From Pseudarthrobacter defluvii (GTDB taxonomy: Bacteria > Actinomycetota > Actinomycetes > Actinomycetales > Micrococcaceae): DNA of 64,000 nt. Position 1 is the first letter of the stretch. Every line of letters begins with the position of its first letter. The notes under the pieces are model-generated. The model had not been told where the DNA came from and did not search any database. It was given only the letters and a program-made list of their open reading frames with translations. Positions 32,570 to 45,752 of this stretch are shown here, one piece after another. Made by a program: the position numbers and the translations under genes. The stretch spans positions 2,542,001 to 2,606,000 of the forward strand of contig NZ_CP066362.1 of the NCBI RefSeq assembly GCF_030323865.1, read 5' to 3'.

Positions 32570-33622
32570 ATGCACGTTCAGTTCTGTTCCATCGTTCCGC
32601 CCTACCTGCTGCGGCGGCTCGCGCAGCAGGATGCGCCCGGATTCTCATCGGCGGCAAGCGCCGCCAGGAACGCCCTGGGCCACGTCCAGTCGTTCCAGGC
32701 CGCCCGTGCACAGGCCGTGCCGGTCCTCCCGCCGGGCCTGCGCCAGGTAAAACCGGGGCCCGTCAACCGCACCATCTACGATGCCGGCGGCGAGGAGGCG
32801 CTGCCGGGCAGGCTGGTGCGCGACGAAGGCGGGCAAGCCACCGGCGATGCCGCCGCGGATGAAGCCTACGACGGGCTGGGGCACACCCACCGCCTCTACG
32901 CCGACGCCTTCGGACGGGATTCGGTTGACGGGCGCGGGCTGAAGCTGGACGCAACCGTGCACTTCGGCAAGCTTTACGACAACGCTTTCTGGAACGGCAG
33001 CCAAATGGTGTTCGGCGATGGTGACGGGGACGTCTTCCAGCGCTTCACAAAGTCGGTCAGCGTCATCGGACACGAACTGGCACACGGGGTAACCCAGTAC
33101 TCGGCCGGACTTGCCTACCGGAACCAGGCCGGAGCCCTGAACGAATCGATGTCTGACGTCTTCGGCGCGCTCGTGGAGCAATTTGTGAAGAACCAGTCCG
33201 CTGCAGAGGCAAGCTGGCTGATCGGCGAAGGCCTGTTCACGCCCAAGGTCCAGGGGCTCGCTTTGCGGTCCATGAAGGCCCCCGGAACTGCTTACGACGA
33301 CGACGTGCTGGGCAAGGACCCGCAGCCCGATTCCATGGACTCCTATGTCCGGACCAGCGCCGACAACGGCGGTGTCCACATCAACTCGGGCATCCCCAAC
33401 CGTGCCTTTTACCTCGTGGCGGATGCCCTGGGCGGCTACGCCTGGGAGGCGCCGGGCAGGATCTGGTACGAAACCCTGACCAACGGCTCGTTGCCGGCCG
33501 CAGCCACCTTCACGGTCTTTGCACGCGCCACGGCGCGAGCCGCCGCCGATCTTTTCGGCGCCGACTCGCCGGAGCATGACGCCGTAGGGGCCGCGTGGGA
33601 AACTGTAAAGGTCAAGGTTTAA
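32570..33622 (+). CDS. Protealysin-type M4 (thermolysin family) metallopeptidase
   Basis: 350 residues without a signal peptide. A short propeptide (about 1-50) starts with the PPYLL motif (10-14) typical of protealysin-like enzymes, then the M4 catalytic domain. The zinc site is HELAH (168-172) with the third ligand Glu192 in NESMSDVF; the catalytic histidine is expected in GGVHINSGIPNRAF. Such enzymes are processed at the short propeptide and are often cytosolic or released without Sec. GAGGGAG precedes the ATG. The next gene looks like its dedicated inhibitor. Confidence 0.92.
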   Translation: MHVQFCSIVPPYLLRRLAQQDAPGFSSAASAARNALGHVQSFQAARAQAVPVLPPGLRQVKPGPVNRTIYDAGGEEALPGRLVRDEGGQATGDAAADEAYDGLGHTHRLYADAFGRDSVDGRGLKLDATVHFGKLYDNAFWNGSQMVFGDGDGDVFQRFTKSVSVIGHELAHGVTQYSAGLAYRNQAGALNESMSDVFGALVEQFVKNQSAAEASWLIGEGLFTPKVQGLALRSMKAPGTAYDDDVLGKDPQPDSMDSYVRTSADNGGVHINSGIPNRAFYLVADALGGYAWEAPGRIWYETLTNGSLPAAATFTVFARATARAAADLFGADSPEHDAVGAAWETVKVKV

Positions 33623-33681
33623 CCACTGCCCTGCTGCCCGCCCATGGCCGCGGGGCCAATTGGAAGCCCAGGGGCCAGGCC

Positions 33682-34032
33682 ATGAAGATCAAGGTGGAGC
33701 GCACCGGCGGGATCGCGGCGATGACAAGGGTGTGGATGGTTGACGCCCGGACAGACAGCGACCTGAGCCAATGGCAGCCCATTCTGGAGGCCTGCCCGTG
33801 GGATGCTGTTCCCAGCACCCGGCGGGCAGCGGCCGCCGCCTTCGAGGCGCCGCAGCCGGACCGCTTCATCTACTCCATTACGGCGGGGCAGCGGAGGGCT
33901 GCCCTCCCCGAACAGGCCCTCACGGGCCCGTGGCGCGTCCTGGTGGACACCGCACGGGCTGCCTCCGAACAATCTGCCGGTGCGTTCCGTCCCGGGCCGG
34001 ACGACGATGCGGAGGCCGACGGCCCAGGCTGA
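33682..34032 (+). CDS. Emfourin-like (protealin) metalloprotease inhibitor
   Basis: 116 residues from the ATG at 33682. The beginning (MKIKVERTGGIAAMTRVW) matches the beta-strand start of emfourin, the small protein inhibitor of protealysin. A Tyr-Ser-Ile strand (FIYSITAG near 72) and a Pro-Trp-Arg-Val-Leu-Val segment follow. The last 20 residues are acidic and low-complexity. No signal peptide, which agrees with a protease that also lacks one. Encoded 59 nt after the M4 gene on the same strand, as for known protease/emfourin operons. Assignment rests on pattern and context only. Confidence 0.75.
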   Translation: MKIKVERTGGIAAMTRVWMVDARTDSDLSQWQPILEACPWDAVPSTRRAAAAAFEAPQPDRFIYSITAGQRRAALPEQALTGPWRVLVDTARAASEQSAGAFRPGPDDDAEADGPG

Positions 34033-34097
34033 AGGGCGGGCTGCAGGCAGACGCCGCATAAAGCCCCCTTGGTGACGGCAGTAGACTGTCTGCAGCC

Positions 34098-38078
<3,981 letters not shown>

Positions 38079-38102
38079 CAGCGGCACCTACGAGAGGAAC
38101 AC

Positions 38103-39086
38103 ATGAAGCTCACGCTTGCCCAAGGACCTGCAGGGACAGAGATCGCCGGGCTCGGCCATGCCCAGCCGGCGCGCATCATGGACAACCATGAGCTCGAAGG
38201 CATGATGGACACGAGCGACGAGTGGATCCGCCAGCGCACCGGCATCGTCACCAGGCACATCGTCGATGAGCAGGAAACGGTAGTGGACCTCGCCATCTCC
38301 GCCGCCCGGATGGCCTTGGCCGATTCGGCGCTTGCGGCCACGGACATCGACCTCGTGGTGGTGGCCACCACCACGGCGGCCGAGCGTACCCCCAACACTG
38401 CCGGCCGCGTGGCCCAGGCGCTCGGCCTGGGCGCGGATGGCCGGGGACCGGCAATCATGGATGTCAACACCGCGTGTTCAGGCTTCGAGTATGCCCTCGG
38501 CGTGGCCGACCAGGCGATCCGCAGCGGAAGCGCCTCCCACGCGATCGTTGTCGGCGCCGAGACCCTTTCGGCAGTCACGGACTGGACGGACCGCGCGACG
38601 GCGGTACTCACCGCAGACGGTGCCGGGGCCGCCGTCGTGCGCCCGTCCGAAACGCCCCGCATCGGCCCGGTGGTCTGGGGTTCGGAGGGCGGCATGGCTG
38701 ATGCTGTCACCATCTCCCCGCCCTCGGGCCGCTTTTCACAAAACGGCCGTGAAGTGCTGCGGTGGGCCCTCACCAAGGCGCCGGAGCGCGCCCGTGAAAT
38801 CGTAGCCCGCGCCGGGCTGGGGCTGGACGACATCCAGGTCCTCGCCGCCCACCAGGCCAACCTGCGCATCATCGAGCCGCTCGCGGAAGCCCTGGGCCTG
38901 ACCGACCGGATCGTCATCACCGACATCACCGAGTCGGGAAACACTTCCGCGGCCAGCGTGCCCCTCGGTTTGAGCAAGTGGTGGCACGCGGGGAAGATCC
39001 CGGCAGACGTCCCCGCGCTGTTGTTCGGGTTCGGCGGCGGCTTCACTTACGCGGGCATGGTGGCCATGACGCCGCGCATGCACTAA
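38103..39086 (+). CDS. fabH: Beta-ketoacyl-ACP synthase III
   Basis: 327 residues. Condenses acyl-CoA with malonyl-ACP to start fatty-acid synthesis. The triad is Cys125 (VNTACSGFEYA), a His in LAAHQANLRI near 258, and an Asn in ESGNTSAASVPL near 288. DTSDEWIRQRTGI at 36-48 is diagnostic. It stands alone, far from other fab genes, right after hrpA. It may be a second KAS III with a distinct branched primer preference. AGAGGA precedes the ATG. Confidence 0.88.
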   Translation: MKLTLAQGPAGTEIAGLGHAQPARIMDNHELEGMMDTSDEWIRQRTGIVTRHIVDEQETVVDLAISAARMALADSALAATDIDLVVVATTTAAERTPNTAGRVAQALGLGADGRGPAIMDVNTACSGFEYALGVADQAIRSGSASHAIVVGAETLSAVTDWTDRATAVLTADGAGAAVVRPSETPRIGPVVWGSEGGMADAVTISPPSGRFSQNGREVLRWALTKAPERAREIVARAGLGLDDIQVLAAHQANLRIIEPLAEALGLTDRIVITDITESGNTSAASVPLGLSKWWHAGKIPADVPALLFGFGGGFTYAGMVAMTPRMH

Positions 39087-39108
39087 GACTCCAAGCGCCG
39101 GCGGCGCC

Positions 39109-39136
39109 CGTGCCCGCCGCAGCAGCAGCGGGCACG
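39109..39136. terminator. Hairpin between convergent fabH and HIT genes
   Basis: A perfect 9-bp stem, CGTGCCCGC / GCGGGCACG, with a 10-nt loop in the 57-nt gap. It has no clear U-run. Its position suggests a two-way terminator. Confidence 0.45.
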
Positions 39137-39143
39137 GAACTGG

Positions 39144-39572
39144 TCAGGACGCCGGAACGAACTCCCCGTAGCCGGCTGCGCGCAGCCCGTCACGCAGCTT
39201 CTCCGCGTTGGCGTCCAGGACCTCAGGATCCGGGTTCTGGTCCGCGGATCCGAAGTCGAAGTCGGCCATGCTGCGCGATGGCCAAACGTGCACGTGCAGG
39301 TGGTTGATCTCGTAGCCCGCCACGATCAGGCCTGCACGCCGGGCCCCGAAGATATCCACTTGCACGGCCCCGATACGCCGTGCCACTTCCATGACTTTGG
39401 CGAGGGTCTCCGGCGGGGCGTCCGTCCAGCGGTCCACTTCCTCGGTGGGAACCACCAGTGTATGGCCGTCGGCGAGCGGGCCCGTGGTCAGGAAGGCCGA
39501 CACATCGTCCTCGCGCCAAACGAACCGGCCGGGAATCTCGCCCTTCAGGATCTTCGTGAACAGCGTGCTCAT
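39144..39572 (-). CDS. HIT family nucleotide-binding hydrolase
   Basis: 142 residues. The histidine triad HLHVHVWP (His91, 93, 95) is complete; the N-terminal LFTKILKGEIPGRFVWREDD is typical of Hint-like purine nucleoside phosphoramidases. Overlaps the upstream ADH gene by 4 nt (ATGA), third of a coupled trio. The physiological substrate is unknown. Confidence 0.9.
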   Translation of the reverse strand: MSTLFTKILKGEIPGRFVWREDDVSAFLTTGPLADGHTLVVPTEEVDRWTDAPPETLAKVMEVARRIGAVQVDIFGARRAGLIVAGYEINHLHVHVWPSRSMADFDFGSADQNPDPEVLDANAEKLRDGLRAAGYGEFVPAS

Positions 39573-40744
39573 GCGTTTGCCTCCTCGGCGGCTGCCTGCA
39601 GCGTGCTGGTATCCAGCACGAACCGGTACTTTACGTCTCCAGCGACCATCCGGTCGTAGGCATCATTCAGCTGGCCGGCGGACACCATCTCGATATCGGC
39701 CACCACGCCGTGCTCCGCACAGAAATCCAGCATCTCCTGGGTTTCGGCGATGCCGCCGATCAGTGATCCCGCGTAGGCAATCCGGCGGCGGATCAGGGAG
39801 CCCGGGTTGACCGGCGGCATGGCTTCCGACGGCAGGCCCAGCTGGAACAAGGCGCCGTCCACGCGCAGCGTACGGAAGAACGGGTTCAGGTCGTGCGGGG
39901 CGGCAACGGTGTCGATGATGAGGTCGATGGTGCGGTCCGCGGCAGCCATGGCGGCCTCGTCCCGCGACAGGACCACTTCGTCGGCCCCCAGCTCCAACGC
40001 TGCAGCAACCTTGGACTCCGAGGTGGTGAAGACCACCACCTTTGCGCCCATGGCCTTGGCCAGCTTGACCGCCATGTGCCCCAGTCCCCCAAGGCCCACG
40101 ACGCCCACCACGTCCCCGTCCTCGACCTCGAAGTGCCGCAGCGGCGAGAACGTGGTGACACCGTCACACAGCAGGGGTGCGACGGCGGCCGGGTCCAGTG
40201 AGTCGGGTACGTGGAGGACATAGCGCCGATCCACCACGATCGACGAGGAATAGCCGCCCTGGGTGATGGCGCCGCCGTTCCTGCGGTCCTTTGCCCCGTA
40301 AGTGCCGGTCATACCCTTTTCGCAGTACTGCTCCAGGCCGTCCAGGCAGCTGTCACACTCGCGGCAGGAGTCAACCATGCAGCCGACGCCCACCCTGTCA
40401 CCGACGGCGAAGTCGGTGACGTCTGACCCGATCCTCCTGACCGTTCCCACAATTTCGTGGCCTGGCACCAGGGGGTAGGTCTGGCCGCCCCACTCCCCAC
40501 GGGTGGCGTGCACGTCCGAGTGGCACAGACCGCAAAACTCGATGGCGATTTCGACGTCGTCCGGTTTGGGCGCGCGCCGGGCCACCGTCAGCGGTACCAG
40601 CCCGCTGCCTCCGGACACGGCACCGTAGGCCGCGGCGAGCACACCGGCTTCGGCTGCGGCCCCGTCTTCAGGGGTGGGGGCGATTTCAGGGGCCGGGACA
40701 ATAGGGGTGGCAAGGGGCGGTGGTACGGGGCGTCCTGGTGTCAT
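39569..40744 (-). CDS. Zinc-dependent NAD(P) alcohol dehydrogenase (cinnamyl-alcohol dehydrogenase type)
   Basis: 391 residues. The catalytic zinc motif is FCGLCHSDVH near 70, then VPGHEIVGTV. The structural zinc cluster is CRECDSCLDGLEQYC near 122-136. The Rossmann motif is GLGGLGHMAVKLAKAMGAKV near 216. It matches the YahK/CAD-like group that reduces aldehydes with NADPH. The first 35 residues are a Pro/Ala-rich leader absent in most relatives, so a later start could be used. Coupled at both ends (ATGA overlaps) to the sulfurtransferase and HIT genes. Confidence 0.9.
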   Translation of the reverse strand: MTPGRPVPPPLATPIVPAPEIAPTPEDGAAAEAGVLAAAYGAVSGGSGLVPLTVARRAPKPDDVEIAIEFCGLCHSDVHATRGEWGGQTYPLVPGHEIVGTVRRIGSDVTDFAVGDRVGVGCMVDSCRECDSCLDGLEQYCEKGMTGTYGAKDRRNGGAITQGGYSSSIVVDRRYVLHVPDSLDPAAVAPLLCDGVTTFSPLRHFEVEDGDVVGVVGLGGLGHMAVKLAKAMGAKVVVFTTSESKVAAALELGADEVVLSRDEAAMAAADRTIDLIIDTVAAPHDLNPFFRTLRVDGALFQLGLPSEAMPPVNPGSLIRRRIAYAGSLIGGIAETQEMLDFCAEHGVVADIEMVSAGQLNDAYDRMVAGDVKYRFVLDTSTLQAAAEEANA

Positions 40745-41655
40745 AGTGCGACGCTACCCCCGCTTCCCGCGGAGTTTCCAGCCGGGCCCCCAACGTCGCC
40801 GGCATCAAGCCCGCCACCGCCGGGCTCCGGGCCGACGGCCACCGGCAGTTCAGGGCGGTTGGACCACTCCGAGAAAGAGCCTGGATACAACACGGCCCGG
40901 AACCCGGCAAGCTCCAATGCGGCAGCCTCATGGGCTGCCGTAACGCCGGATCCGCAGTAGACCGCCACCGGCGTTCCGTCCCGGACACCCAGGTCTTCAA
41001 ACCTCCGCCGCAACTGCGTTGCCGGCAGGAACCGCCCATCGGCGTCCACGTTGTCCGTCGTGGGGGCACTGACCGCCCCGGGAATGTGGCCGGCGCGGGG
41101 ATCCACGGGCTCAACCTCGCCCCGGTACCTCTCCCCTGCCCTCGCGTCGAGCAAAAGTCCGCTGTCCGCCCAGCCTGCGGCAGCACCGGCGTCGGCCACG
41201 GGCATGTGTCCGCTGCCCAACTCGACGTCGCCGGGGCCGGGCGCGACGGGGCCGGATTCGAGCGGAAGCCCGGCCGCGCGCCAGGCGGCCAGGCCGCCGT
41301 CGAGCAGGCAGACCCCGGCGAGGCCGGCATCACGAAGCATCCACCACAGCCTGGCCGCTGCCATGTTGGCGCTGTCATCGTAGGCGACCACTACGTCGCC
41401 GTTACGGATTCCCCATCGCCGTGCCGACTCCTGGAAACGCTCCGGAGATGGCAGCGGGTGCCGCCCGCGGTCCGGAACTGCAGGATCGGAGAGTTCGGTG
41501 GCGAGGTCTACAAAGACCGCGCCCGGCAGGTGCTCCGCGAGATAGTGTTCGTGCCCGTGCGGATCGCCCAGCGCCCAGCGCACGTCCAGGAGCACCGTCC
41601 GCCGCCCGGCGGCAAGCCTGTCCTCAAGTTCCGCCACGTCGATCAACGGCTTCAT
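40741..41655 (-). CDS. Sulfurtransferase (thiosulfate / 3-mercaptopyruvate type)
   Basis: 304 residues. Two rhodanese domains. The second carries the active loop YCGSGVTAAH; the CGSGVT form points to 3-mercaptopyruvate as substrate rather than thiosulfate. The first domain lacks the cysteine (YDDSANMAAAR), as expected. ATG at 41655 with AAGGAG upstream. First gene of the coupled trio, and divergent from the Cds1-like cysteine desulfhydrase, so both sides act on cysteine sulfur. Confidence 0.9.
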   Translation of the reverse strand: MKPLIDVAELEDRLAAGRRTVLLDVRWALGDPHGHEHYLAEHLPGAVFVDLATELSDPAVPDRGRHPLPSPERFQESARRWGIRNGDVVVAYDDSANMAAARLWWMLRDAGLAGVCLLDGGLAAWRAAGLPLESGPVAPGPGDVELGSGHMPVADAGAAAGWADSGLLLDARAGERYRGEVEPVDPRAGHIPGAVSAPTTDNVDADGRFLPATQLRRRFEDLGVRDGTPVAVYCGSGVTAAHEAAALELAGFRAVLYPGSFSEWSNRPELPVAVGPEPGGGGLDAGDVGGPAGNSAGSGGSVAL

Positions 41656-41732
41656 TGCACTCCTTACGCCTTGTACTGCCAACGCGTCCCACTCTAGACG
41701 GACGGCTCCCAGGCCCCGGGTAGTCTGGATTG

Positions 41733-42845
41733 GTGACGATTGAGGGCAGCACCGGCAAGGGCAGCGGCGGAACAGACAGGGACTGGGCCGACCAGGCCAT
41801 CCGCACCATCAAAGGGGAAAACAACCGCTCCGCGGACACCCACCTCTATGCGGTACCGCTGCCGGAGCACTGGGGCATCCAGCTGTATCTCAAGGACGAG
41901 TCGACGCACCGTTCCGGCAGCCTTAAGCACCGGCTGGCAAGGTCGCTCTTCCTGTTCGGGCTGGTCAATGGCTGGATCCGGCAGGACACCACCATCGTGG
42001 AGGCTTCCAGCGGCAGCACGGCGGTATCGGAAGCGTATTTTGCCCAGCTCCTGGGACTTCCCTTCATAGCCGTCATGGCCCGCACCACCAGCCAGGAAAA
42101 AATCGCCCTGATTGAGCAGTTCGGCGGCTCCTGCCTCCTGGTGGAGAACGCATCGGACGTGTATGCCGTGGCAGAAGACGTAGCCGCCACCTGCAACGGG
42201 CATTACATGGACCAGTTCACCTACGCGGAGCGGGCCACGGACTGGCGCGGGAACAACAACATTGCCGAATCGATCTTCGGCCAGCTCAGCCAGGAGCCGC
42301 ACCCCGTGCCGGAGTGGGTGGTGGTGGGCGCGGGCACGGGCGGAACCAGCGCCACCATCGGCCGGTACCTGCGCTACCACTCACATCCAACCAAGCTGCT
42401 GGTGGTGGACCCCGAAAACTCCGCGTTCTACCCCGGCTGGCTGGGTGAGGCGGACGGGCAGCCCACCGGCCCGCCCTCGCGGATCGAAGGCATTGGCCGG
42501 GCCCGGATGGAGCCCAGCTTCATCCCCACCGTTATCGACCGGATGGTCCGGGTACCGGACGCGGCTTCGGTTGCCGCGATGCGGCACCTGGACTCCTACG
42601 CGGGCCTGCATGCGGGCCCGTCGACGGGCACCAACCTTTGGGGCGTCTGGGAAACAGTCGCGCGCCTCCTGTCTGAAGGCCGCCGGGGCAGCGTCGTTTC
42701 CTTGATGTGCGACGGCGGCGACCGGTATGCGGGCACGCACTGGAACCAGGAGTGGCTGGCTTCCCAGGGGTTGGATCCGGCGCCCTGCGAAGCGGTAATC
42801 GCGCGCTTCCTGGACACCGGGGAATGGACCGGGGCGCCGGCCTAG
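41733..42845 (+). CDS. PLP-dependent L-cysteine desulfhydrase, Cds1-like
   Basis: 370 residues. Cysteine-synthase fold type II. The cofactor lysine is Lys65 in [15 protein letters not shown], and the phosphate loop is [14 protein letters not shown]. The pattern is that of mycobacterial Cds1 (Rv3684), which degrades cysteine to H2S, pyruvate and ammonia, rather than CysK/CysM. GTG start at 41733; TTG 3 nt upstream is possible. Only 77 nt separates it from the divergent sulfurtransferase. Its stop shares CTAG with the convergent MBL gene. Confidence 0.82.
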   Translation: MTIEGSTGKGSGGTDRDWADQAIRTIKGENNRSADTHLYAVPLPEHWGIQLYLKDESTHRSGSLKHRLARSLFLFGLVNGWIRQDTTIVEASSGSTAVSEAYFAQLLGLPFIAVMARTTSQEKIALIEQFGGSCLLVENASDVYAVAEDVAATCNGHYMDQFTYAERATDWRGNNNIAESIFGQLSQEPHPVPEWVVVGAGTGGTSATIGRYLRYHSHPTKLLVVDPENSAFYPGWLGEADGQPTGPPSRIEGIGRARMEPSFIPTVIDRMVRVPDAASVAAMRHLDSYAGLHAGPSTGTNLWGVWETVARLLSEGRRGSVVSLMCDGGDRYAGTHWNQEWLASQGLDPAPCEAVIARFLDTGEWTGAPA

Positions 42846-43498
42846 ACTTCCACGGACTCCCGCGGGGCCAGGTGACGGTATTCCGTGCCGTACTTGGCAC
42901 CGATCCGCTTGACGTGCCCTTCGACGATGCCAAGACCGTTGTCGTTGAGCAGCCCGTCGTGGATCTGGAAGGCGCGCGGCGCGCGCACTCCAATCACGAA
43001 GTCAACCACTTCCGCGGACTTGCTCCACGGTGCGTGCAGCGGGACCAGGAGGGTCTGGACCTCGAGGCCGTCGGGGATGACGAACGAGTCCCCCGGGTGG
43101 TACACGTTGCCGTCCACCAGGAAGCCGATGTTGGCCACCATGGGAATCTGGGGGTGGATCAGGGCGTGCTGGCCGCCGAAGCTGCGGATGTCGAAGCCTG
43201 CAGCCTGGAACGACGATCCAGGTTCCACGGTGTGGATCCTGTCCGCTGCGTCCGGAGCTTCCCCGCGCAGCTGGCCGGCGACGCCCTCGGGAGCATACAG
43301 CGCCAGGTCCTTGGCCTTTTCCAGCGCTTCCACCACCGCCTTGGTGTCAAGGTGGTCTGCGTGTTCGTGGGTCACCAGGACGGCCTGGGCCCCCGCCAGT
43401 GCCTCGGCGGATTCGGAAAAGGTGCCCGGATCAAGGACCAGGACGCCGCCTTCCTTCTCGAGCCGGACACAGGCATGGGTGTATTTGGTCAGCTTCAT
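42842..43498 (-). CDS. MBL-fold metallo-hydrolase
   Basis: 218 residues. Metallo-beta-lactamase fold with the metal motif THEHADHLD (His44, His46, Asp48, His49) and later His/Asp ligands. It is of the UlaG-like type ([14 protein letters not shown] start). Substrate unknown. The stop overlaps the cds1 stop in a shared CTAG. Confidence 0.85.
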   Translation of the reverse strand: MKLTKYTHACVRLEKEGGVLVLDPGTFSESAEALAGAQAVLVTHEHADHLDTKAVVEALEKAKDLALYAPEGVAGQLRGEAPDAADRIHTVEPGSSFQAAGFDIRSFGGQHALIHPQIPMVANIGFLVDGNVYHPGDSFVIPDGLEVQTLLVPLHAPWSKSAEVVDFVIGVRAPRAFQIHDGLLNDNGLGIVEGHVKRIGAKYGTEYRHLAPRESVEV

Positions 43499-43613
43499 AG
43501 CGCCAGCCTAGGGTCCGTTCCGGAATGGTGTCCACGCATACGGCCGGCAAATCCGGCTGCCAGACGCCGACTGGTAATCTTGATGTCTGCCCCCCACGGA
43601 AGCGAGTTCGTCC

Positions 43614-44075
43614 ATGCCGATCGGCGTCAAGGCTGATTCCGCCGCCCCATCCCCGGCAGGAGGAGGCAAGGAACAGCGCGTTACCAAACAGCGGAAAGCC
43701 GTCAGCGCAGCCCTGGACAGCCTCGATGACTTTGTCAGCACCCAGGAGCTTTACCGGATCCTGCAGAACCAGGGCGTCTCCGTTTCACTCGCCACTGCCT
43801 ACCGGATCCTGCAGTCCCTGGCAGACGAAGGCCTGGTGGACGTGCTGCGCAACGGCGACGGCGAGGCGGTGTACCGGCGCTGCGCCGTGACCGGCCACCA
43901 CCATCACCTGCTGTGCAGGAACTGCGGGAAGGCAGTGGAGGTGGAAGCACCCGCCGTGGAAACGTGGGCGGTGCGCGTGGCGGCTGAACACGGTTTCACC
44001 GAGGTGGACCACACCGTGGAAATTTTCGGCCTCTGTCCCGACTGCACCGCCCTTAGGGCTGCCGGGAAACTGTAA
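43614..44075 (+). CDS. zur: Fur-family transcriptional repressor, probably Zur
   Basis: 153 residues. Winged-helix DNA-binding domain (about 22-85; QELYRILQNQG, SLATAYRILQSLADEGLV), then the metal-sensing dimerisation domain with GHHHHLLCRNCGK and the second Cys pair CPDC, the structural zinc site. Its 3' end overlaps the convergent znuB by 23 nt, and the neighbouring importer carries an operator-like palindrome, so zinc is the most likely cofactor. Iron cannot be excluded from sequence alone. Confidence 0.9.
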   Translation: MPIGVKADSAAPSPAGGGKEQRVTKQRKAVSAALDSLDDFVSTQELYRILQNQGVSVSLATAYRILQSLADEGLVDVLRNGDGEAVYRRCAVTGHHHHLLCRNCGKAVEVEAPAVETWAVRVAAEHGFTEVDHTVEIFGLCPDCTALRAAGKL

Positions 44076-44937
44076 GGACCCGGCCGTTGATCCCCCGGGC
44101 GTCGCGTACGGAGCCGACGATGCGGCACACCACATAAATCAGGAACGACAACGTGGTGACGTAGGGGCTGATCGGGATGCGTCCGCCCAGGGCCAGCAGG
44201 ATGCCGCCCACGGTCGCCGTCACTGCGAACACCACGCTCAGGACGACCACCGGCACCGGTGACGACGTTACCCGCAGCGCTGCTGCTGCCGGCGTAATCA
44301 GCAGGGCAAGCACCAGCAGGGCCCCCACAACCTGGATGGACAGGGCCACACTGACGCCCAGCACAATCATGAACACGATCCCCAGCGTTCGGACGGGGAC
44401 TCCCCTAGCCTCGGCGAGCTCGGGATCCACGCTGGCGAAGTTCAGCGGACGCCATACGGCCACCAGCACAAGCACAACCACGACGGCGGTCCCCGCCAGC
44501 GCCTGCAGCTGGACAGTGTCCACGGAGACGATCTGGCCGGTCAGCAGGCCGAATTTGTTTGCGGCACGGCCCTGGTACAGGGATAGGAAGAGGATTCCAA
44601 GTCCCAGGCCGAACGGCATGATGACCCCGATGATCGAGTTCTTATCCCTGGCCCGGACCCCCATCAGGCCCAGCAGCAGGGCAGCCGCCACCGATCCAAT
44701 GAGCGAGCCGAACACCACGTCCGCCCCGACCAGCAGGGCAAAGGCGGCCCCTGCGAAGGAAAGTTCGGAAATGCCGTGGACCGCGAAGGCAAGGTCCCGC
44801 TTCATGACGAACGTCCCCACCAGGCCGCCGAGGAGGCCCAGGATGGCGCCTGCCCAGATGGAGTTCTGGACCAGGACCAACAGTTCGCCATAGTTGTCGA
44901 AGTTGAAGATGGCACCCAAGATGCTGTCGGCGTCCAT
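44053..44937 (-). CDS. znuB: Zinc ABC transporter permease
   Basis: 294 residues, seven to eight membrane helices of the ABC-3 family (ZnuB/MntB type). The C-terminal half has the expected DPELAEARGVPVRTLGI coupling loop (near 178). TGATG overlap with znuC gives coupled translation. Its 3' end overlaps zur. Confidence 0.92.
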   Translation of the reverse strand: MDADSILGAIFNFDNYGELLVLVQNSIWAGAILGLLGGLVGTFVMKRDLAFAVHGISELSFAGAAFALLVGADVVFGSLIGSVAAALLLGLMGVRARDKNSIIGVIMPFGLGLGILFLSLYQGRAANKFGLLTGQIVSVDTVQLQALAGTAVVVVLVLVAVWRPLNFASVDPELAEARGVPVRTLGIVFMIVLGVSVALSIQVVGALLVLALLITPAAAALRVTSSPVPVVVLSVVFAVTATVGGILLALGGRIPISPYVTTLSFLIYVVCRIVGSVRDARGINGRVLTVSRQP

Positions 44938-45752
44938 CAGGCCACCTCCCCTGCCAGCGAGTCTGCCTCGTGGTGGTGGTGGGTGGTGGCGTCCGGCAGG
45001 CCGACCACGACGATCCTGCCGTTGGCATGGATCACCTCCACGTGGCTGCCGTATAGGTCTGAAAGTACTTCCGTGGTCATGACCTCTTCCGGCGCCCCCA
45101 CCCGGAAACGTCCCCCCGCCAGGTACAGCACCCGGTCCACGTAGTCGATGATCGGATTGATTTCATGGGTCACGAAGACAACGGCACTGTCGTGCTCCCG
45201 GCTTTGTTGGTGGATCAGGGCACTGACTGCCTGCTGGTGGTGGAGGTCAAGGGACAGCAACGGTTCGTCGCAGAGCAGCACCTTTGGATCCGTTGCCAGT
45301 GCCTGGGCCACCCTGAGCCGCTGCTGTTCTCCGCCGGAGAGCTGGCCCACCGGGACTTTGGCGTAGTCGGAGGCTCCCACGAGTTCCAGCAACTCGTCCA
45401 CCCTGCGGTTGGTTTTGCGGGCTGACAGCCGGATCCCGAACTTATGGCCGTCCACGCCGAGGGCCACAAGGTCGCGGGCGCGCATGGGGGTATCCGGCGC
45501 GAACGACTTCTGCTGGGGAATGTAGCCGATCAGGCTGCTGCCGCGTTCAACCGGGTGGCCGTCCAGCTTTGCCTGTCCGGACTGCAGCTTCTGCAGGCCC
45601 AGCAGGACTTTGAGGAAACTTGTCTTGCCGCTGCCGTTGGGACCCAGCACGGCGAAAAACTCTCCGGGCCTGATGTCCAGGTCCAGGTCCTCCCAAAGCG
45701 TTCGCTGGCCGAATGCGAGGCCCGCCCCTTTGAGGCTTACGACGGATTTCAC
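44937..45752 (-). CDS. znuC: Zinc ABC transporter ATP-binding protein
   Basis: 271 residues. Walker A GPNGSGKTS (38-46), signature LSGGEQQRLRVAQ and Walker B KVLLCDEPLLSLD. The C-terminus ends in a His-rich tract (TTHHHHEAD) that may bind zinc. GTG start directly after the znuA stop. Confidence 0.93.
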   Translation of the reverse strand: MKSVVSLKGAGLAFGQRTLWEDLDLDIRPGEFFAVLGPNGSGKTSFLKVLLGLQKLQSGQAKLDGHPVERGSSLIGYIPQQKSFAPDTPMRARDLVALGVDGHKFGIRLSARKTNRRVDELLELVGASDYAKVPVGQLSGGEQQRLRVAQALATDPKVLLCDEPLLSLDLHHQQAVSALIHQQSREHDSAVVFVTHEINPIIDYVDRVLYLAGGRFRVGAPEEVMTTEVLSDLYGSHVEVIHANGRIVVVGLPDATTHHHHEADSLAGEVA

